From the NCBI GenBank assembly GCA_030762175.1, contig CM060842.1, forward strand, positions 49,248,501 through 49,312,500: a stretch of DNA of 64,000 bases. The letters run 5' to 3'. This document shows, one piece after another, positions 25,590 to 37,599 of this stretch. A program made the position numbers and the translations under genes. Numbering within the stretch: position 1 is the stretch's first letter; the number at the start of each line of letters is the position of its first letter. The stretch comes from Metallyticus violacea (taxonomy: Eukaryota; Arthropoda; Insecta; Mantodea; Metallyticidae). The notes beneath the pieces were generated by a model that searched no databases, was not told the origin of the DNA, and saw only the letters and a list, made by a program, of their open reading frames with translations.

Positions 25590-26040
25590 ATGAATTTGTC
25601 TTTGGGTTTTATTTGTTCGTTGGTTGGCAAGGTGCGTTTTTTAGCATTAGTTCAGACATGGTTAGAGGATAGGGATGAGATTAGAATGGCAGCTTTTGAA
25701 TTTACAGGAAAAAATGGTTTGAGAAGGAATATTACGGGAAGAGCCTCAGGTGGCTTGGGGTTGTTATTTTGAAAGGAATGGAAGGCAAGATTAAAGAACG
25801 GAGCTCTAGGTTGGAGGGTGTACATTGTGTTTAGGGATAGTTTGTAACCCACTCAGTTCCACAGCCCAGACCTCTTCCACTAGTTAGGAAATGAGATGGA
25901 AGAAATTAGAGAGGAATTTCCTAAGATAGAGCTTTTATTACTGGGAGATTTCAATGCGAGGAATGATAATTTGCAAGTAGAGGAGCAGGGTATATAAGAT
26001 GATTTAGCTATAGAGGAATAAGAAAGAAGGTATAAAATTT
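25590..26040 (+). pseudogene. Non-LTR retrotransposon remnant, apurinic-type endonuclease domain
   Basis: Broken frames give FLALVQTWLEDRDEIRM (the LTETW motif region), ASGGLGLLF (GRASGGIA region) and EEIREEFPKIELLLLGDFNA near 25898-25960 with the catalytic GDFNAR. Order and spacing fit the exonuclease/endonuclease/phosphatase domain at the N-terminus of LINE pol. The DNA to about 26640 is purine-rich with Lys/Glu-rich frames and may belong to the same element. No intact ORF. Confidence 0.8.
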
Positions 26041-27261
26041 GTTCAGTTTTGTTAATTCGACGGGTAAATTTTTATTTATTTATTTTTAGGAACAAATTTG
26101 TTGGTGCAAGTGTCAAAGTGTTGTGGATTTTGCTGTATGTACTATTTAAAGAAATAGCTAAATATTCCAGTAGTGTACTACCGATGAGCGGTGAGGAGCG
26201 AATTAAAGTGAAAGTTAGATGTAATGGGCAACACCTAGAAATTAGCCAGGGTTGCCATTTTGTAATGTTTCTTAGCACATTAATAAATACAAACTGTAGA
26301 AGGCAGGAGGCAGAATAAAAAAAATAGTTAAAGAACATTAAAGAAGAGCCAGAAAATGGAACAAAGAAAAAGAGGAAAAGCATCTTCATCAAAAAGTATG
26401 TTAAAAAAGAGAGAACAAGATGGAGAAGATAGTATGATGGAGGAAGAAGACGCCGAGTAACAGGAGAAAGAATTTCGGAATTACCCCCCCCCCCAAAGGA
26501 CTTAGAAGGAATAGTAAAGCAGGGGAACTGATAGTGGAGGGAAGAGGCTCTTCGAAAGGGAGAAGCTGTATGAGTCATGCAGAGATGATCGACCCAGTCT
26601 CCTCAACCTTTCCGGAAACAAAGAAGAGGAGGAAAATATCTACCACTTGGTATAACACATGAAGCAGCTATCTAGCCGGCGTTAGTGAAGCACCAATGGC
26701 TGGCAAGTGGCTGTCGCAATTAAAGACATGCTCACTCCTATAAGCAGGGGTTGCTTGGCCTCTGCCGGAACACCCGAGTCCCGAAAGGTTTTTAATGTAT
26801 GCATTTCATTATATTAATTTGAGCATAATAATACATGCAATAGATTATAGAAAATTAAATCTATAAACAATCATATATTGACTTAAACAGTTGTTAAAAC
26901 ATTGGTAATATTGTAACATACAAATATAACAGCATAAAATAATACATAAATTGCAATAAAATACACTAACAATACACATAGCATGAAGCTTACCACCCTA
27001 GACATCTCAACAGAAAAAGCGGGCATTAAAACACTATTTTAGAAAAGTATGAAGCTTAAGTTATAATTTGAAACTAATTTTACAATCGAAATGAAAAATT
27101 CATTAAGAGGTTATAGAAAAATAAAAGTATTAGTATGTAAATAAAAGTTAATCTAGTTTAAAAGAAATTTTCAGCAACCAAATACAAAATATTATTTCAG
27201 GAATTTTGAATGATAATCTGATCAAATAAAATATGCAATTAAAAATACAATATTATATTTA
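26041..27261. other. Stretch without assigned gene
   Basis: 26300-26640 is strongly purine-rich on the + strand, and 26640-26790 is GC-richer with no open frame; both may be downstream parts of the LINE. 26800-27260 is very AT-rich and featureless. A C run lies at 26485-26494. Confidence 0.4.
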
Positions 27262-27580
27262 GTAGGGGTATTCCAAAAGTTCTGGGCCTGATAAAAAAAA
27301 AAGATTTAAGAGGGGAAAAAATATTTGCCAACATAATTACATTGTAAATCAATACATTTAGTACAACGACTTTCCAACTTATTAATACAATCAGTAAAAT
27401 AAGATTTGTCAAACTGTGTAAAATAAACGTAAGTCTCAGTTTCAACCTCATCATTTGATGTGAATTTTCGTCCACTCGGCCATTTCTTCAGGTTTGGGGG
27501 GGAAAGTAATTCCTGGGAACCAAATCCAGCGAATATGGCGGATGTGGAAGCACTTGTAAGCAGAGGAAATACAGCTTTTC
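27262..27580 (-). pseudogene. mariner transposase remnant, C-terminal part
   Basis: Minus strand gives HPPYSLDLVPRNYF (third catalytic Asp changed to Asn). After a frameshift it continues LLSPPNLKKWPSGRKFTSND, YFTQFDKSYFTDCINKLESR and CTKCIDLQCNYVGKYF, a clear mariner C-terminus. The downstream RPRTFGIPLL segment resembles the end of the element. N-terminal two thirds not seen. Confidence 0.88.
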
Positions 27581-27868
27581 AGAAAGATTTTAACTTGTCA
27601 CTTTTTCTACTGCCTCTTTCTAGCAATGGCATCTGTCCATCCCCACAATTCCTGGAAATTCCTTAATTGCAGCCCTTCAATTACCCTTCCCACTTGTACG
27701 CGTTATGCCTGACTGAGTTTTGTAAGATATCAATAGTGGTCGAGATAAAGTTAACCTCTGTAGTTTGAGTTTGAGATTGTGAGTGATATTGTACTCTGAA
27801 AATGTTCTCAGACATACAATTACAGTCTCTTTCAGTGATATTTAATTGTCACGTTTTCATTAAGCTTG

Positions 27869-28423
27869 ATTTTTTAATAGTATTTAACGCCCATTTTTCA
27901 CTACTGAGGCACCATAGGTGGTGTACTCTGATGATACATGAGATGAAAGGATATATTGGGAAAGATTTTTTTTTTCTTTTTTAAGCAAGTAAATGTTCCA
28001 GGCCTAAGTTTAGGGTACTTTTTTTCTTGTTTATTTATGGACGCTCTTTTACATCTGAGGTCATCAGCGTCCCATTCTATTCAGGGCGTGAAACGGCCGA
28101 CAAATTTTGCTCAGAGGCCTCTTCTTTCAGGCTTGAGGTTCTTTTTCGTGCCGTAAATGTACGACACGGGACCCACGGCTTTACTTCCCTTCCGAAGGAT
28201 TTTTACACCCGAAAAAAATCCATCGATCCTGGCCGGGTTCGAACCCGCGATCTGGGGTTTAGAAGGTAAGAAGCTTAGGGTACTCCCCGGCATTTGCCAT
28301 TTACTAGGACTGAGGAAAAGATGGAAAAAACCCTCAGTCAGGGAGGACGGTCCTGGCGGGATTCGAACCCCAGACCTCCCGCTCACGAGTCCGTGCCTTA
28401 ACAATCTCGACCACCCATTGCGG
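27869..28423 (-). mobile_element. SINE2 copy split by a SINE1 insertion
   Basis: Reverse SINE2: T run, AATAGTATTTAACGCCC, ACTGAGGCACC, GATGATACATGAGATGAAA and CCAGGCCTAAGTTTAGGGTAC to 28019. It resumes at 28275 with TTAGGGTACTCCCCGGCATT through GGCGGGATTCGAACCCCAGA (exact box B on the minus strand) to 28423. Flanks TTAAGCTTG / TTAAGCTCG may be its own target duplication. Confidence 0.9.
28020..28274 (-). mobile_element. SINE1 copy nested inside SINE2, with target-site duplication
   Basis: Reverse SINE1 with tail, full body and box B (GGGTTCGAACCCGCGATC). Flanked by the 10-bp direct repeat TTAGGGTACT at 28010-28019 and 28275-28284, which is host SINE2 sequence. A short deletion removes GCCATACTTAG after CCGAAGGA. 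This copy is younger than the SINE2 it interrupts. Confidence 0.93.
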
Positions 28424-28559
28424 TTTTAAGCTCGTGTTCGATATTCCTCAGATTGGAAAGCGCTGAAAAGCCGTAAAATGGTTTTGGAAGGGGTATATGA
28501 TCTGCCTGCATTACCCTAGAGAGAGATGGCGAGTATTCCTTTCTCTGTCTAAAGAATAA

Positions 28560-29255
28560 CTGACAACATAAACCTCACAGACTCTTAACAATCGCAGACG
28601 TGCGTGAAGGCACATTATCGTAATGAACTTTCTTTTCCGCAAGGTGTGGACGTTTAGGCAGAATAGCATCCTTCAATTGGTCCAGTAGTGAAGCATATAC
28701 TTTCCGGTGAGGGTTCTGCCCTTCTGAGGGTATCCACGAACATCAAATCATGAGAATCTCAGAAAAACGTAGCCTTGAATTGTCCTTCTGATGGAACCGT
28801 CTTTGCTTGCTTTGGTGCACTTTCACCTGTTGCCGCCACTGTTTTTAATGCTCCTTCGCCTCTGGCGTGTACTGATGAATGCGTTTCATCTACTGTTATG
28901 AAACGTTGCGGAAACTAACTGGAATTGCGTTTAAACAAGTCGAAACACACTTGCAAAATGTTCATTCGAATGCGTTTTTGGTCCACTGTTAACAAACACG
29001 ACACTTATCCAGCGGAAAGCTTTTTCATACCAAAAACTTAGTGTAAAATGTAGTGGACATGGCTTATCGACGTCTTTGCAATGTCAACCAACTTGCCTAC
29101 CTTCAATCGGCGATCACTGGGTGCGGAATTGTGAATTTTTGTCACAATTTCGTCGGTCGCCCTGAATGCATTCTTGCGAGGTGACCGCCTCATTGCCATT
29201 TGCTTCTGGTAGCTATTTTTGCGATGTCTGTTGTCTGAGATAACTAATACTATAG
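28560..29255 (-). pseudogene. mariner transposase remnant, N-terminal two thirds
   Basis: Minus strand reads TDEIVTKIHNSAPSDRRLKV (second helix-turn-helix), HYILHXVFGMKKLSAG, LTVDQKRIRMNILQVCFDLF and then QRFITVDETH, the region of the first catalytic Asp. Further on come KTVPSEGQFKATFF and DSHDLMFVD. It ends before the second catalytic Asp. Several stops. Upstream it abuts a LINE fragment, downstream a SINE. Confidence 0.9.
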
Positions 29256-29264
29256 TTATTTGTT

Positions 29265-29480
29265 ATTCAATTCCCCAGGATCTTACGTTGCATATTTCTT
29301 TGGCATATTTGAATTTTATTCTTTTGTTTTTCTATTACTGACCATATCTGGCACCCATATAGTAATATAGGGTATACACAGGTTTCGAGTATCTGGAATC
29401 TGATTTTCTTAGTTAGTGTTTGGTCTAACGATATAAACTTAAGGGCCTAAAATGCTCTCCAGGTTAATGAGATCCTACTT
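29265..29480 (-). pseudogene. LINE remnant, tail of reverse transcriptase ORF
   Basis: Minus strand reads KKIRFQILETCVYPILLYGC, then QIWSVIEKQKNKIQICQRNM and QRKILG, matching the fragment at 239-478. Stops at the junction with the mariner remnant. Confidence 0.85.
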
Positions 29481-30995
29481 TGTACTTCTTTCCCCCCCAT
29501 TTTATCATGGAAGGAAAGCTGTTATCCTACAGGATGTGAGGATGTTCCATCTATTTTTATTGGGATTTGAGATCCGTTTGAAATTAACTGTTTCTTCAGT
29601 TGTTTAATGACAGCCATGCAGTTTTGCTATGCCTACAATTGTTCCAACACAGTTAGGAGGTTGGAATGTGGCCGCACTCTGTTGCGCACTGCACGTAGAA
29701 TAGCGTCTGCGATTACGTTGCGCCAATTGCACCGAGGGAATTAAAATACTTGATACTTCCTAATGGAGTTCTCTCGTGTTTTTGCAGCGAAAGTTATTAA
29801 ACGTTAAATGAAAGTACCTAAGCATTTCTTTTAGTTTTCAACTAAATAAATGGTTTACATTTTAAACTTTTACTCATACGTACTTAAAGTAACTCAAATT
29901 GGTGCAGTAATTTAGTTGAACTATTAGTGGAAGAAAATAAAACATACACGTTTTTACTTAACCATTCAATAAAAAGAAATAAAAGCGAAAACATTTTTCT
30001 TTAATAATGTAATGGATAAAATAAAATTAAAATAATTAAATATATTTAAACATTAAGGGGATGTTGCCATGAATTGTGAGCTTGTGCAAAAGTGAAGTTG
30101 TATCTGAACGACCAACCTCTGTGTTAAAATGTATAAGTGCTCATTTTCCACTGCACGCTCACCCCTCTTATACGTGAGTACGATATAAGGACCAACTATT
30201 GCCAGATACTGTCACAATATCGAGTTCCGTTTCAAAATTACGAATTATACGAAATAAAAATGCTAAGTTGTGTAGAAACAAAGTGAAGCGAATAAAAATG
30301 CTGATCAGCCGCGTTTTATCGTGTCTTTCAACATACCTTGTACTTATTTCATACTGGAATTCTAAAAATACTAAAAATGCAGAACATTTTAGTGTAGTTT
30401 TATTGAAATGCTTTTGTAAATTATAAAAATATTTCATTGGTCACTGTAAATAGAACCAACTCCTTATCTGATGACATCTATTTCCTTTCTACCCGCTATA
30501 GTAACGTTCTGCACAATTGTGTAATTTTTTTTTTCTGAAATCTTTTAGAGTAGATTTTCGAAGTCCTGCTCTCCCCATGAGCTTAAGTACAAGCACTCTC
30601 GGGTCGCATCATGGATTGAAGCGCCCATTGGAATGTTCCACCCTGTTGTAATGTATAACGTAGTTATGATCATATGCATATGGTTTAGTACGATCTTACG
30701 GCGCATATAAATATATAAGGTATCAATGAAGTGTGATATTGAGTTGAGCCAAGACCGACTTTATTTCTCAGACCATAATGCAAGTATCGATAGTACAGAA
30801 AATGGAGGCGATCAAGATCCAAGCATGTTCCTGCTATCAAGCATATTGTTTTGTTTATTTGGTTCGTTGCAGTTATACGGTTTATTGCTTGCTTTATAGT
30901 TGGAAATAAATAAACAGTAGCGATTAGTTTTTTATTAGTATTATTATTAAGTCAAGAGTGAATTAATGAAATACACTAAGAACTTTTATAATAGA
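29481..30995. other. Stretch without recognised gene
   Basis: 29630-29760 is a little GC-richer without motifs. 30650-30780 holds ATATAAATATATAAGG, a TATA-like string, but no gene was attached to it. Confidence 0.4.
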
Positions 30996-31029
30996 AAGTG
31001 TTTAGTATAATATGTGGTACTAAACACTT
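30996..31029. repeat. Perfect 12-bp inverted repeat
   Basis: AAGTGTTTAGTA at 30996-31007 and its exact reverse complement TACTAAACACTT at 31018-31029, separated by 10 bases. Lies immediately left of the 81-bp duplication. Confidence 0.9.
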
Positions 31030-31032
31030 GTT

Positions 31033-31194
31033 TTGTGCCTGATTACACCTCTAATTACGGTAGTGTACAACGTGCTACCATATTTAAATGTATAAAAGTA
31101 GTCATTAAAGGTGTTGTGCCTGATTACACCTCTAATTACGGTAGTGTACAACGTGCTACCATATTTAAATGTATAAAAGTAGTCATTAAAGGTG
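31033..31194. repeat. Perfect 81-bp tandem duplication
   Basis: Copies at 31033-31113 and 31114-31194 are identical, beginning TTGTGCCTGATTACACC and ending GTCATTAAAGGTG. As 81 is a multiple of three, one + frame stays open across both (a 27-residue repeat), but there is no other sign of coding. Confidence 0.97.
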
Positions 31195-31444
31195 AAGTGA
31201 TGAAGAATACCCACCATGCATATTTAAAGTAAATGATTTAAACTGTAGTGTGTATTAAACATTTCGAACCAAAATTTGTGGTTAGGGAATACATTTACCT
31301 GTGCAAAATGATGAACCAGTTCCTAGAAACATTCTAAAATTAATGAACGATTCTTATCAGATAATTTTCCCTAATCTACCATCATATGTGACCGTGAGTT
31401 GCACATGAGATTCGCGTGTTTGGTTTTATTTTATTTATTTATTT

Positions 31445-31485
31445 TTTGTTGTTTATTGTGTTATTTACAAACGCTCTTTAACATC
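31445..31485 (-). mobile_element. SINE1 3' end fragment
   Basis: TTATTTACAAACGCTCTTTAACATCAGCG is the reverse tail of SINE1; no body follows. Too short to judge target duplication. Confidence 0.6.
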
Positions 31486-31549
31486 AGCGCCACCTATTTG
31501 TGCACAGTGGGTTCTAAGACTATTGATTCTGGAAGAAAAGGACATTCCG

Positions 31550-32090
31550 TGTATAGGATTTGCATGCAGTTGAAGATGATGTTACAGGAATTTGTGGAGC
31601 TTCTTTCAAACGTAATCACTGGTGATGAAATTCGGCTGCACCATTTCGATCTTGAGAGTAAACAGGAAAGCTCTGTGTGGAAATATTCATCATCAACACC
31701 CCCCCCCCCCAAATAGTAGTTCACTCTGCTGGGAGAGTTGTGACCATTTTTTTTTTTTTTTTTTTTTTTTTAATGAATGATTTTTCAGCATGTGTTTCCT
31801 GCATACACAACTGTAACTGGGTAATACTACTGAGATGTCCGGAAAACTCTGCAAAACTATATCACTCACAAAGGCCACATTTCCATGCAACAAGATATAT
31901 GCTGCACAACTATAATGCACGGCCGCACATCCCAAATGTTACTCAATATCTCACAAAAATCATCGTGAAATGTACCTTTTTCCTTTTCCCTAAATTGAAA
32001 AAACACCTGCTTGGGAGACATTTTCCATCACCAGAAGTAGACTGTGTAGGCGATTCTCAAGAAACTGTCAAAAATTGTTTCTGAAATCAT
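31550..32090 (+). pseudogene. mariner transposase remnant
   Basis: Reads ELLSNVITGDEIRLHHFDLE (first catalytic Asp in GDE), ESKQESSVW and, past a T run (31747-31770), YMLHNYNARPHIPNVTQYLT, where the second catalytic Asp is Asn. Then FFLFPKLKKHLLGRHFPSPE. The segment with the third Asp is lost. It resembles the copy at 885-1255. Confidence 0.85.
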
Positions 32091-33102
32091 TGAACATGGA
32101 TTATTTTGAGAAAAATCCTCAAAAAAATGAGGATGAGTAAAAGTAGGATTATTCTTTTTTGAACACCTTTTTTATATATTACTCTTTACTTCACTGAAAT
32201 AGTCCGTATTTATGAAAATCACAAGCTGCGTCTGCAAGTGTGACAACCAACCTCATTGTAACCTGATTCTAGATACACAACAGCATTGCTACATTCACGA
32301 ATATCTGGAACACCTGTGTTTTATTAGCTGTTCAACCAAACGGAAAGTTCTGCCCATCGATTGAGCAGGTCTTTGATGGTTGTCACGTTCATGTTTTGTT
32401 CTTTTTAACCCATTTGGGATGGAAATTGTGTAGGAAAGAGAAGCCTCTTTTTTGTACCTTTGTTTACTCTCTGTATATTTATGGTGGTAGAGAGAAAAAT
32501 GTGTGTAACACCTGCAGTAATTCTTTTGTGTTTGTGTCTGAGTTTATAGCTCACGTTCAGGTGTCTAATTGAGGGCATTCGTTCTTTCACAGCTTCTTAA
32601 AATAGCATTACTTCAGTCTTAATGTCCAATTATTATTTATTGTTGTTATTTCCTTTATAAATATGAATAAGCATAAAATGTAACGGTCAGTCGTTTCCCG
32701 TGCATCGAACAAAACAGTAAAAGTTCAAAATTGCCAATTCTTTTAAAAATTACCCATAGGTTTTTCGAATGTTCAGAATTCTCAATCGTTACTTCTAAAA
32801 TTCAAATTTCAAAGAAGTGAGCAAGGAAATTGGAAATGTTAATACTTCGACGAATAAAATATACTAGGAACGTAATTGTGTTTAATTGTATCAACAGTTT
32901 TAAATACGACACGCTTGGTGCAGACATTATAACGGACAGTGTGTAGCTAAACAGGTAAATACATAAACCATAAATATAGTACAAAACTATTGCGTTATCA
33001 CAGCTTTGACTTTTAACAATAATATTCTTCCAATCACTTAGAAGGCGTGAAGTTATTCAAATAGAAAAGTTATATTAAAATGAAGAAAGTTGAGTAAATA
33101 TT

Positions 33103-33149
33103 AGAAGAAGAAGAAGAAGAAGAAGAAGAAGAAGAAGAAGAAGAAGAAA
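33103..33149. repeat. (GAA)n microsatellite
   Basis: About 15 AGA/GAA units on the + strand. Confidence 0.97.
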
Positions 33150-35253
33150 GATCGCTTTCTTTTAGTCCAAGATTAATACAGTTGTAGAAGCTTGAATATT
33201 ACACGTAGACTCTTTAAATGTCAGTAATAAGACATACGATGTTTACAGGACACCACACAATAACTGACCTCTATGTTAATGCAGCACAAATCAAACAAAC
33301 TTGATATAACACAGAACTATGTTTCTCCGTAGGGGGAAAATATATTTTCCGCAGTTGACAATGATATTTTCTGTAAGTACGAGTACTAGGAGCTATGGCA
33401 TGTAAAATTAGAGTACACATATAAAATAATAAACATAAATTCTCTTGTTACAGAAAAATACTAGCGATATACAAATCTTGCCAGAAAATGGGAGGGAGAA
33501 ATCACCTCCTTACTCTCGCTACGAATGAATGACGCATTCCTGTACCCTAACGTTTAGAAAAATCTTTATTCAGGTGGCGGTTTAGGAGATTGCAGTACCA
33601 ATCTTAATTTATGAAAGGAGAACAGTTTATAAGTAAATTAAAACTTTGCTTGCAGATCATTTTCTTATCTCTAACTCAGTTCATATTTATGAGGATGCCT
33701 TTAATTACATGACTTGTTTTTAACAATTTCGTCCATATTTGTTTGGAGGGAAGTATGCTGAGTATCCGAAGATAAACCAGGTTGTCACTTATGATGTTGC
33801 AATGCTAGTTTTTAATGCAGATCATTTTTGAAAACGTTTGCTCGCAAATGTTCGGGGAACCAAAGATCGTCATTAGCTTTTATACAAACAACTGTAACAT
33901 GAAATTTACCACAGGGCAAAGATATAAATAAATTTGTTTGCAACATTAGAAACAGTTTTGGAAAGTTCTGCTGCAAAGTTTTTAGTTTTAAGAAAAGCTC
34001 TTCAATAATATTTCACTGTCAATACCGCTAAAAATAAAGCTTATCAATTCTGACTTATGTTTCGTACAAGGCAAGAGAAAAACAAGTATTTAAGTTATTA
34101 TTCTTTACTTTGTTTTTCCAAAACCATTCCCAGTCTTCGATGCACTTTACGGGCTTATAAATTTAAACATATCTACTAAATTGATGCTTATTTCCTCAGT
34201 CACTATTATGAAGCATTCTCTAATAAAATGGTCTTTACTAAATTGCTTCATTTTTTTACTAATTAGTTCCCTAATTATATAAGAAACTTCAACAGCATTC
34301 TTAATTTTAGGTGCACAAGAAGTAGCTGCTTGCAGCTCCTAAGTTTTTATAACCACCTTCACCTGAAAAGAAAAATCCCGATTAATTATTAAAACGTTGA
34401 AAGATTAAATTAATATACACAAATGCACCCACTAACAACATATCTGACACAATGTATTTGGCATAGCCACTATGATGCTCTCTATTAAAATACTTTTCAG
34501 TGCTACAATGGAAGACATGATCAATATTTATAGCAAATTAGGTATTTCATTTTGCCGTCATCTTGGATGCAAAGTTCCTCTCATTCAACGTGAACTACTT
34601 ATATATCTCGATGCTGAAGACATCTTCAAACTGGGCTCCAGCCGTCACTGCTCCAGTGCTAGTATAACGCAGGTGTCTTTACCTAGATTGATTGTAGGGG
34701 GTAAACAATGGATCGAGGGGAATACCACATATGTATCATGTTTAGGCACCGCTGGGTTAGATTAGATAGAGGAGTCCCATGCACCGTTTAGTCGATATCA
34801 GTTTTAAGACGTGTGAGAACTTTTATTGCAGTTGATATTCTGCTTAGCAAACTGCAAAATGATAACTAGGTGACTATTTAGTAAAATACACTTCAAGATA
34901 CATCCCGGGGTATTCAACATTCCGACAGACATGTAGGTGAACTGAGAAATGAGTTACAAAATGACATTCCGTGGGGCGTCATTGTCAATTGGTTGTGGTA
35001 TGTATTAGACTTAACGAAATGAAATTAAGATTTGTGTATTAGCATAAACTACGCAGAGCTTTGTGTTTACTCTGGCAGGTGGAGTTGTGTGTAACAAAGC
35101 AGACTGGAATGTTCTGACGGCGCAGTGTGTTGTTCACTTCTGAAATTGCCCATACAAACAGAAGGCATCTACAACCTGCAGCCGAACCATAGCAAATGAC
35201 TGGTTATTTACGATACGATAAGCGCTGAATGAAGTAATGTAACTTTAATGTTG

Positions 35254-35290
35254 TTATCATCATCATCATCATCATCATCATCATTATTAT
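35254..35290. repeat. (ATC)n microsatellite
   Basis: Nine to ten ATC units followed by two ATT units. Confidence 0.95.
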
Positions 35291-35434
35291 TTCAAACCTA
35301 AACGTAACTAACCGAAAAAGTAAAATTTATTCGATTAACACTAGTACAGAAATATTATGAAGATGTAGAACATACAGAGTTTGAATGTAAGGAGACTCAG
35401 AACTGGAGAAATTAGTTTATAAATCAAACGTGAT

Positions 35435-35709
35435 GTTGCCTCCTAAACCCAAGATCGCGGGTTCGAACCCGGCCAGGACCGATGGATTTTTTCGGGCGTA
35501 AAAATCGTAAGTATGGCTTCCTTCGGAAGGGAAGTAAAGCCGTGGATCCCGTGTCGTACATTTACGGCACGAAAAAGAACCTCAAGCCTGAAGGAGAGCC
35601 CTCTGAGCAAAATTTGTCGGCCGTTTCACGCCCTGAGTTGAATGGGACGCTGATGACCTGAGCTGTTAAAGAGTGTCCATAAATAAATCAATCAAAAAAA
35701 AAAAAAAAA
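35435..35709 (+). mobile_element. SINE1 copy with poly(A), box A lost
   Basis: Begins TTGCCTCCTAAACCCAAGAT, has exact box B (GCGGGTTCGAACCCGGCC), a full well-conserved body, and AAATAAATCAATC followed by an A run. A young-looking copy. Confidence 0.93.
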
Positions 35710-37599
35710 GAAAAAATGATGTAAATTGAATAGACAAATTGCTCTTAATAAAATGTTTACAAATGACTGCAAGAATCGAGAACAATACTACTATAAAGTG
35801 AGAGATAAAATAAAATTAATTATATTATCTTTCACTGTTATATAATAAAAAGGAAGAAATTTATAACTTAAGTAATTGTTGGTTAATTTTAATTTGTTTG
35901 TTTATTTGTAGAGGCTGTTTACATGGCAAGTGGCCAGGGCAATTTCAATACACAGCTGTGTATATTTCATAATTTAATTTATCAGTACTTAATAAATTAA
36001 AAATATATCATAAATTTAATTCTATTTCGCTTTGTATTAATTTATGATTATCAAATTACAATAATTATTTTGATTAATGTCACCGATATTTTACGTCAAA
36101 AACCTGGGGTTCCTTTTCTTAAATTAGTTTCCAAGATCATCTCTTCAGAGTGAAAATATTTAAATGTTGTTCATTAACCTCCCATATAACTAGGAAGAAA
36201 CAAAAACAAACAAAATTAGTTTGGTCTATGGTTAGAAAACTAATGGCTTGAAAATAACACTCGCACCAAAAGGGGGTCGTCATTAATAGTAATTATTCAT
36301 AAGCATTGTTTATAAAGGGGACTGTGGAAGACTGGTAGTTGCAGGAGAAACTATAAAACTAGTTGATAAAATTACGAACAGACTAATTAGTAGTTCAGAC
36401 CAGTTCGAGAAAGAACACCATGCCACCATAAGTTTAGGAGTATGCGTTGCCTGCTTTGCCATAAGGAGATGAGTATTCCTTTCTCTTTCTGAAAGGAACC
36501 ACGTGGACAAGAATGGCCGAGCCAGACTGCCTGGCAGCGTCATCGGAAGGCAAAATTCCTGAAACGTGACGTAGCGTGACTCAAGGAACCCGGCAGGCGG
36601 CTGTCTGGAATTTGCGTGATGCGGTACAATAACCTGGTTCTCACGCCACGCTGAAGGGCGCACGTACACCAGGGCCAGCACATATTCTTTTAAATATTAG
36701 AACCCCCAAACGTCGAGTTAGGAGTTTGTATCTAGTCTGCGAGATAAAGCAAAAGAAAGAAGATTCCGCATTAATTTTATAATTAAAGTTATTTTTACTC
36801 AATTGCATCATCAGCTAATAAAAGTATTAAATAAACATAAACATTATTTATATTTGTGACTTTTACAAATTTTCAGGAAAAATAAGAGGTGAAAAGTGTG
36901 AACAATTTTTATATACAAACATATATTTCCAGGAGCTGGACACTTTTTTGAGTGCGTCTAAGTAACATTGCAGAGTAATAATTCAAACTTTGAATGTATT
37001 ATTATTAACTTTAATTGATTTTTCAAATTCCAGTATTGTTGATAAATGTCCTCAATAAAGGCATTGTAACGCCACACAATCGACTATTTCACAGTTTCAA
37101 AGAATCCGGCCTTATTGCTAACGGCACCACAAGCAATGATAATTTATTTCTGCGAAGTCCTTGTCTGTTTCTATTGATGGGTCGTATAGGATTTGTGTGA
37201 TGTCCCTTGGGAAAAAAAATCGATTGCAGTCAAGTCAAACAAACGGGTAGATGAACGGATGTGCAATACATCTCACAGGAAAACTATTATCAAGGAGACT
37301 TTAAACAATGATTCAGAGATGCTGTCACTATGTGCGCTCGTGAACATGTCTTCCAGCAGCTCAAATAGCGCAATAAGATAGAAAATAAAATAAATGAAAA
37401 AGCAACATCTAATTTTTTATTATTTTTAATTTTACGCATTATTGTATGTGAATGATTATAATTCCTTTCAATTTTTGAACACTAAATGCTTTCCAAACAT
37501 TTTACATCCACTCTTATGTATTCAGATATATATTGAGTCTATAATTTCTTTTATTGTATGAACATGAACATAAATGCGAGTAAATCACATTTCAAAGTA
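35710..37599. other. Stretch without assigned gene
   Basis: Mostly AT-rich. 36310-36690 is GC-richer, and the minus strand has a 123-codon open frame there (it includes SERERNTHLLMAKQ). Part of it (36420-36510) matches 28470-28560, so it is more likely repeat than gene. Confidence 0.4.

Larger units (their letters stand above)
32091..35434. other. AT-rich stretch without recognised gene
   Basis: Holds (GAA)n at 33103-33149 and (ATC)n at 35254-35290. An unassigned 97-codon + frame lies at 34472-34765 (MEDMINIYSKLGISFCRHLG); codon use is unremarkable and no family is recognised. Confidence 0.45.

Noticed and set aside
28157..28429. Plus-strand open frame of 90 codons
   Set aside because: Lies entirely across the nested SINE1/SINE2 insertions.
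30650..30780. Solo LTR (TATA-like string between TG and CA)
   Set aside because: No target-site duplication and no second LTR; TG...CA borders are too easy to find by chance.
31014..31232. A repeat protein made of two 27-residue units
   Set aside because: Explained by the recent 81-bp DNA duplication; no other coding evidence.
33103..33149. CRISPR-like or regulatory array
   Set aside because: Simple (GAA)n microsatellite; no spacer structure, and CRISPR is not expected in eukaryotic DNA.
36310..36681. 123-codon minus-strand open frame as a gene
   Set aside because: No family motif, no splice or promoter context, and part of it matches another locus in the window, so it is probably repeat.
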